Assembly: GCA_007844125.1 (NCBI GenBank) | Contig: CM017555.1 | Location: 26,837,624-26,901,623 of the forward strand | Source: Sinonovacula constricta | Taxonomy: Eukaryota; Mollusca; Bivalvia; Cardiida; Solecurtidae | Direction: 5' to 3' | DNA: 64,000 bases | Shown here: one piece after another, positions 61,801 through 64,000 of the stretch | How positions within the stretch are numbered: position 1 is the stretch's first letter | Layout: every line of letters starts with the position of its first letter | Notes under the pieces: model-generated | Database searches by the model: none | Seen by the model: only the letters and a program-made list of their open reading frames with translations | What the model was told of the DNA's origin: nothing | Program-made: the position numbers and the translations under genes

Positions 61801-64000
61801 TTATAAAAACACATTACAGCTTTAAACTGCCAGTGATATGATTTTAAATAAATGGACCAGTTGCTTTTAAGTAAGTATCACTAGATTTTATGTATTCAGA
61901 CTTTTTAAAATAGCAGTGTAAGTTAACTTTAATGATCTTCTGTCATGACTTTAATGAATAATAAAGATGCCACTGTCCACTGGGATAATTTGGAAACAGG
62001 TACTTTTAGCGAGACCCATTTAGAAAGGCAAAAACAATGCTGTAGCTAATGCTTGGCAGTAGAAATTTGATATAAATAAGAAAAACATGCAAGGAAACGA
62101 AAATCTAAGCCTCATTTGCAGAAAAAGTTTCTTATTTCAGATTTTTTTAAGCTTAATTTTTTGTCATTGTTTATATACATATATTTATACATATACAACA
62201 CACAGATGATTATATTTATATGGTCTTTGACAACCAGCTATTATTTATTGAGGAAAAGCTTTAAAAGCATCTGAATAAAACCATACAAGCAACCTATGTC
62301 AGCTAGAAGACCCTCATCACATTAAACAATACAATCTGTCATGACTACAACTCTAACCAAGGAAGTGATGTTATTTTAACACCAGCAATTACTTACATTA
62401 AATCTGATGCTGTACCCAAATTATGTTTTGGTTGTTTATTCAGAGTATGTTCATCAACAAGAATCTTTCTGCCATCAGATGGAAGTAAAAGTATACTTGC
62501 AAGCAGTATCTTAAAATGTTGATGATGTGTATAACAAATAGTAATTAAGGTTAATTAGGAATGGAGAAATCATGTAAAGGTCTTCATCTAAAGTATATAA
62601 ACAATAAGAAAAAACTCAAAACATGTACTTTTTCTGCAAAAGGGGACTGCATGTGTTGTTCAGTATGGACTGTTTGCTGCAAACAGAAGCTATATATTTA
62701 TGCATTACAGCATATGTTTAGCATAGTATACAGCCAATATAGCTATATAGCTAACTGTAAGCAAACAGCTGCAAACTTTTTAGGATTTATGAACACAATG
62801 CCTGAAGTTGTATTCATAAAGTATCATTTAAGTTAAAATAAACATCCTATTATTGAATAATATTTTGAAGTGACAAAAAATGGAAAGAATTTTTTTTTTT
62901 ATTTTAATTTTTAATTTCTTTTCTATGACTTTAAACTACTGTGTTCAGTAAAAGGGCCATAGAGAGCTTCGAAAATTCATAGGAAATGTAACCAAAAATC
63001 CATCATTCCCTGTTAATGTTAAGATAGTATTTCTTCCATATAAATGTTTTTTGTTTTTAAGTAAAAAAATATCTTTATTTCGTGCAACTTTTCTCATGTG
63101 CACTTTTTCACACACAAAATCACAGTTTGTAGCTCACTAAGTGGTACCTCCTTGGGTGAAAAATATTCTTAGCCAATTTAAAATGCCTTTAGATTAAATT
63201 TGTTTTTTCTTTTAGAAGCTTATGAATACAACTCCGCTTCTACAACTAATCTCAAGACAAAGGTGGTATCCATACCTAATTCTGCTGTGGGAGGTTTCCG
63301 AGGGACAGCAGATGATACCCGGGCACGTGTGGGGCGGTACTGTCTCTGCTCCACTAGCTGACGCCCCACTGTCTGCACCAGGAACAGCAGAATGTTCTCT
63401 CCTCTACATAGATAAAAAAAGTACTGACATATATACAAAGACACAAAGAAGAAGAAGGAATAGCACCCTGTTTTTTTTGCTTTGGATGACCAGCTGCTAT
63501 TGTTGTTTCTTGTCTCTTTTTAATTACAAAATACAACGAAGCAACACAATTAGGGTCATCACAGCTACCTCCAGCTGTTATTGGTGAAGGAAGACTTAAG
63601 ACTAAAGTCTGGGTAGAACTAATGTCTGGGTAGAACAACCGTGCAAGTCAGACCTCCTTATATGACAGTTCCTTGCTGAACTGAGTCATTGTTACTTTTA
63701 CTTTTTCTGTTCTGACCATTACTTCTGAATCAAACATTTCTGATTTAGGAAGAACAATTGTCTTTTTTTATTGTTCTTATTTCGATATTTCAATTGAATT
63801 AAACATACAAAATTAGATAATCAATTCACTACCTAGTATTTCAAAATCTAAAAAAAATCTAAATCATGTGGCAAAAGTGTTTTATCATTAGCAAGATCAA
63901 CCAAAATAATTTATCAATTTTTTTGTAGAAACTCTAAGATCATATGACTATACAGAACCTTTTTCAATCAAGCTCACCTTCTTGGAGAGAGAGTGACAAA
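31879..64000 (-). CDS. UBR5: UBR5 HECT E3 ubiquitin ligase, 3' 26 exons (5' end beyond window)
   Basis: Transfers ubiquitin through a HECT-domain thioester; in animals it recognises N-degrons and acts largely in the nucleus. Exons, 5' to 3': 64,000-63,978 (partial), 63,403-63,276, 61,705-61,643, 58,922-58,690, 57,889-57,723, 57,328-57,145, 56,505-56,326, 54,831-54,582, 53,940-53,794, 51,856-51,737, 51,179-50,929, 50,438-50,189, 49,442-48,060, 47,748-47,103, 46,830-46,735, 46,075-45,850, 45,037-44,858, 42,446-42,377, 40,456-40,170, 38,375-38,245, 37,745-37,518, 36,670-36,442, 34,442-34,317, 33,556-33,412, 32,601-32,516, 32,091-31,879. All phases join, giving about 2,014 codons without a stop, so the gene looks functional. 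Recognised by FRRSDS-like, LADQHLLQPN-like, [18 protein letters not shown] and HECT landmarks. The UBR zinc finger is upstream of the window. Confidence 0.96.
32712..32950. repeat. Dispersed repeat, 'acaagagctgtc' family, copy 3
   Basis: Carries agggctgtctgtagacagcg, ttagggttacctgtcctttt and aaaataggttccactattg, parallel to the copies at 16,676 and 44,440. It is in a UBR5 intron. Confidence 0.5.
34870..36033. mobile_element. Degenerate DNA transposon with ataagacgcacccc motifs
   Basis: The left end gtaaagtctttttgataaga and the inverse of the right end (gtaaagttttattgataaaa) match at about 19 of 23 bases. The motif gataagacgcacccc occurs near both ends in direct orientation. This is the same layout as the element at 22,881, with aatggccgcaccc. 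No transposase core is visible. It is in a UBR5 intron. Confidence 0.55.
38245..38375 (-). other. UBR5: UBR5 MLLE (PABC-like) domain exon
   Basis: Encodes [18 protein letters not shown] followed by [16 protein letters not shown]. This is the MLLE peptide-binding domain that in PABP and UBR5 binds PAM2 motifs. It sits directly before the HECT exons, as in vertebrate UBR5. Confidence 0.93.
38551..39781 (+). mobile_element. Helitron/Helentron-like non-autonomous element with 145-bp tandem repeats
   Basis: It starts near agggccatgatggccc and gctcacctga and ends with tcaggtgagctaaaaa, so a 10-bp inverted pair sits just inside both ends. A short hairpin (gagcac-gtt-gtgctc) precedes the 3' end CTAA. 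Between are about six units with the landmark gacctactttttgacccca, spaced about 145 bp (38,869, 38,994, 39,139, 39,283, 39,427, 39,576). Bivalve 'pearl'-type elements have this architecture. It lies in a UBR5 intron. Confidence 0.65.
40170..40456 (-). other. UBR5: UBR5 Arg/Glu-Ser-rich exon before MLLE
   Basis: Encodes [17 protein letters not shown] followed by Ser/Arg-rich text and [12 protein letters not shown], ending in [16 protein letters not shown]. The charged run and the GERLFPRV landmark fit the region just before the MLLE domain of UBR5. Confidence 0.9.
40606..40800. repeat. SINE-like fragment
   Basis: Contains a B-box-like region (gagtttgagacccagtcaag) next to ggaggtcttccagctgacc, which is shared with other SINE-core fragments in the window (60,890 and 52,000). 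Weak. Confidence 0.35.
42093..42300 (+). mobile_element. tRNA-derived SINE, second family
   Basis: Contains a B box (gggttcgaatcccag, about 42,159-42,173) and a body ending tctggggtctttctcttac, aagctggacatc. A related tail is at 11,495-11,535. Boundaries are uncertain. Confidence 0.55.
43031..43268 (+). mobile_element. tRNA-derived SINE with target-site duplication
   Basis: The head tgatctagtggttaagacg (A-box-like) and gggttcgaacccc (B box) are followed by a ~150-bp body. The element is flanked by acaactttag on both sides (43,021-43,030 and 43,269-43,278). It is in a UBR5 intron. Confidence 0.85.
44440..44765. repeat. Dispersed repeat, 'acaagagctgtc' family, copy 4
   Basis: Two similar halves (44,440-44,560 and 44,580-44,765) each contain aattctaaat or gggttac-type landmarks. 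The second, with ttttagggttactggcactt and aaaatgggttcagcttttg, is the closer match to the copies at 16,676 and 32,712. Confidence 0.45.
46221..46537 (-). mobile_element. tRNA-derived SINE with target-site duplication (same family as 1,390)
   Basis: On the - strand it has the same head and body as the SINEs in the 2.4-kb units and ends in an A-rich tail (T-run at 46,221). It is flanked by cccatgaattt on both sides (46,210-46,220 and 46,538-46,548). It lies in the UBR5 intron between exons 46,830-46,735 and 46,075-45,850. Confidence 0.88.
46735..49442 (-). other. UBR5: UBR5 expanded disordered region (three exons)
   Basis: Exons 49,442-48,060, 47,748-47,103 and 46,830-46,735. The first ~165 codons hold conserved UBR5 sequence ([44 protein letters not shown]). 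After REDMFG come about 540 Ser/Pro/Thr/Ala-rich residues before conserved sequence returns as [16 protein letters not shown]. Vertebrate UBR5, from memory, has far fewer residues there. The 47.1-47.7 kb exon has [10 protein letters not shown] and three LDLS/T motifs. Confidence 0.85.
49915..50010 (+). mobile_element. Solitary 3' end of the Helentron-like family
   Basis: Contains cacaagctaaaatgttgaca, aaagctccccttgagcatg and ggtgagctaaaaa, matching the last ~80 bp of the element at 38,551-39,781 but without the tandem core. It is in the UBR5 intron between 50,189 and 49,442. Confidence 0.6.
51735..51736 (-). other. UBR5: GC splice donor (GC-AG intron) in UBR5
   Basis: The exon ends ...gccccag and the intron begins gcaagtgt. 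No GT is available nearby that keeps the frame. Joining here gives [14 protein letters not shown], the expected UBR5 order, in frame. The rest of the donor (AG|GCAAGT) fits the strong consensus seen in the rare GC class. Confidence 0.85.
51918..52105 (-). mobile_element. tRNA-derived SINE, decayed
   Basis: Carries the complement of a B box (ggactcgaaccc, 52,043-52,054), cagctattttagttgag and gtctgggcagaaccaccag. Fragments of the same core are listed at 27,978. It is in a UBR5 intron. Confidence 0.6.
52762..53695 (+). mobile_element. Second tandem-repeat-core element (Helentron-like)
   Basis: It starts aagagggccatgttgccct, similar to the start of the 38,551 element. It holds about six units of ~160 bp with the landmark ccctagtggccatgtttttt (52,808, 52,971, 53,13x, 53,193, 53,354, 53,507). 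It ends gatcaaaatagctcactccg. The core sequence differs from that at 38,551, so it is a separate subfamily. It lies in a UBR5 intron. Confidence 0.55.
54582..56505 (-). other. UBR5: UBR5 acidic region exons
   Basis: Exons 56,505-56,326 and 54,831-54,582. They begin [13 protein letters not shown] and end in an Asp/Glu-rich run with [19 protein letters not shown] and [13 protein letters not shown], recognisable UBR5 landmarks. A further acidic exon follows at 53,940-53,794. Confidence 0.9.
58923..63275 (-). other. UBR5 large intron pair around the 63-bp exon
   Basis: Apart from the small exon at 61,643-61,705, this AT-rich stretch holds SINE-core fragments near 60,840-60,960 (cagctggaagaccttcccac) and short ORFs without recognisable domains. 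No nested gene is visible. Confidence 0.6.
61643..61705 (-). other. UBR5: UBR5 63-bp exon in a 4.4-kb intron region
   Basis: Encodes [21 protein letters not shown]. Acceptor tttag ends at 61,706 and donor gtaggt starts at 61,642. It starts in phase 1 as exon 63,403-63,276 ends, and ends in phase 1 as exon 58,922-58,690 begins. This gives ...AEL-GTIQ...[18 protein letters not shown] without a stop. The exons either side would also join in phase without it, so it might be alternatively used. Confidence 0.7.

Overview
This window is eukaryotic, AT-rich and intron-rich, and its dispersed repeats look like those of a bivalve mollusc (tRNA-derived SINEs, elements with internal tandem repeats that end in a GCTCACCTGA-type inverted repeat). 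The organism call is inference; nothing names the species.

Layout. Bases 1-6,817 are a tandem array of a ~2.4 kb non-coding unit: a pyrimidine-rich minisatellite, a tRNA-derived SINE and a doublet of CRE-like palindromes. There is one partial and two further copies. The middle copy carries a truncated hAT transposon and the last one an internal deletion. Bases 7,091-9,965 are a 43-bp minisatellite, itself organised into an ~893-bp higher-order repeat. After about 2 kb of AT-rich spacer comes a complete four-exon lipoxygenase gene on the + strand (11,917-16,032; 677 residues, PLAT plus catalytic domain, all iron ligands present, N-terminal myristoylation-type motif).

Convergent with it on the - strand is a FASTKD1-like mitochondrial RNA-binding protein gene (18,067-27,441). 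It has seven exons. The downstream exons are clean, but the large first exon has a compensating pair of frame changes and an unresolved N-terminus. One intron holds a decayed antisense fragment related to the neighbouring lipoxygenase.

From 31,879 to the window end, on the - strand, lie the last 26 exons of UBR5, a HECT E3 ubiquitin ligase (about 2,014 codons). Every splice phase I checked is consistent, including a 63-bp exon and one GC-AG intron. The 5' half of UBR5, including its UBR box, lies beyond base 64,000.

The most unusual structure is at the 3' ends of both minus-strand genes. The final coding exon is followed by decayed tandem copies of its own terminal segment: about six ~90-bp units after UBR5 and at least two units after FASTKD1. 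The three genes do not form a pathway: one oxygenates lipids, one handles mitochondrial RNA, one ubiquitinates proteins. Most other content is transposable-element debris in introns.
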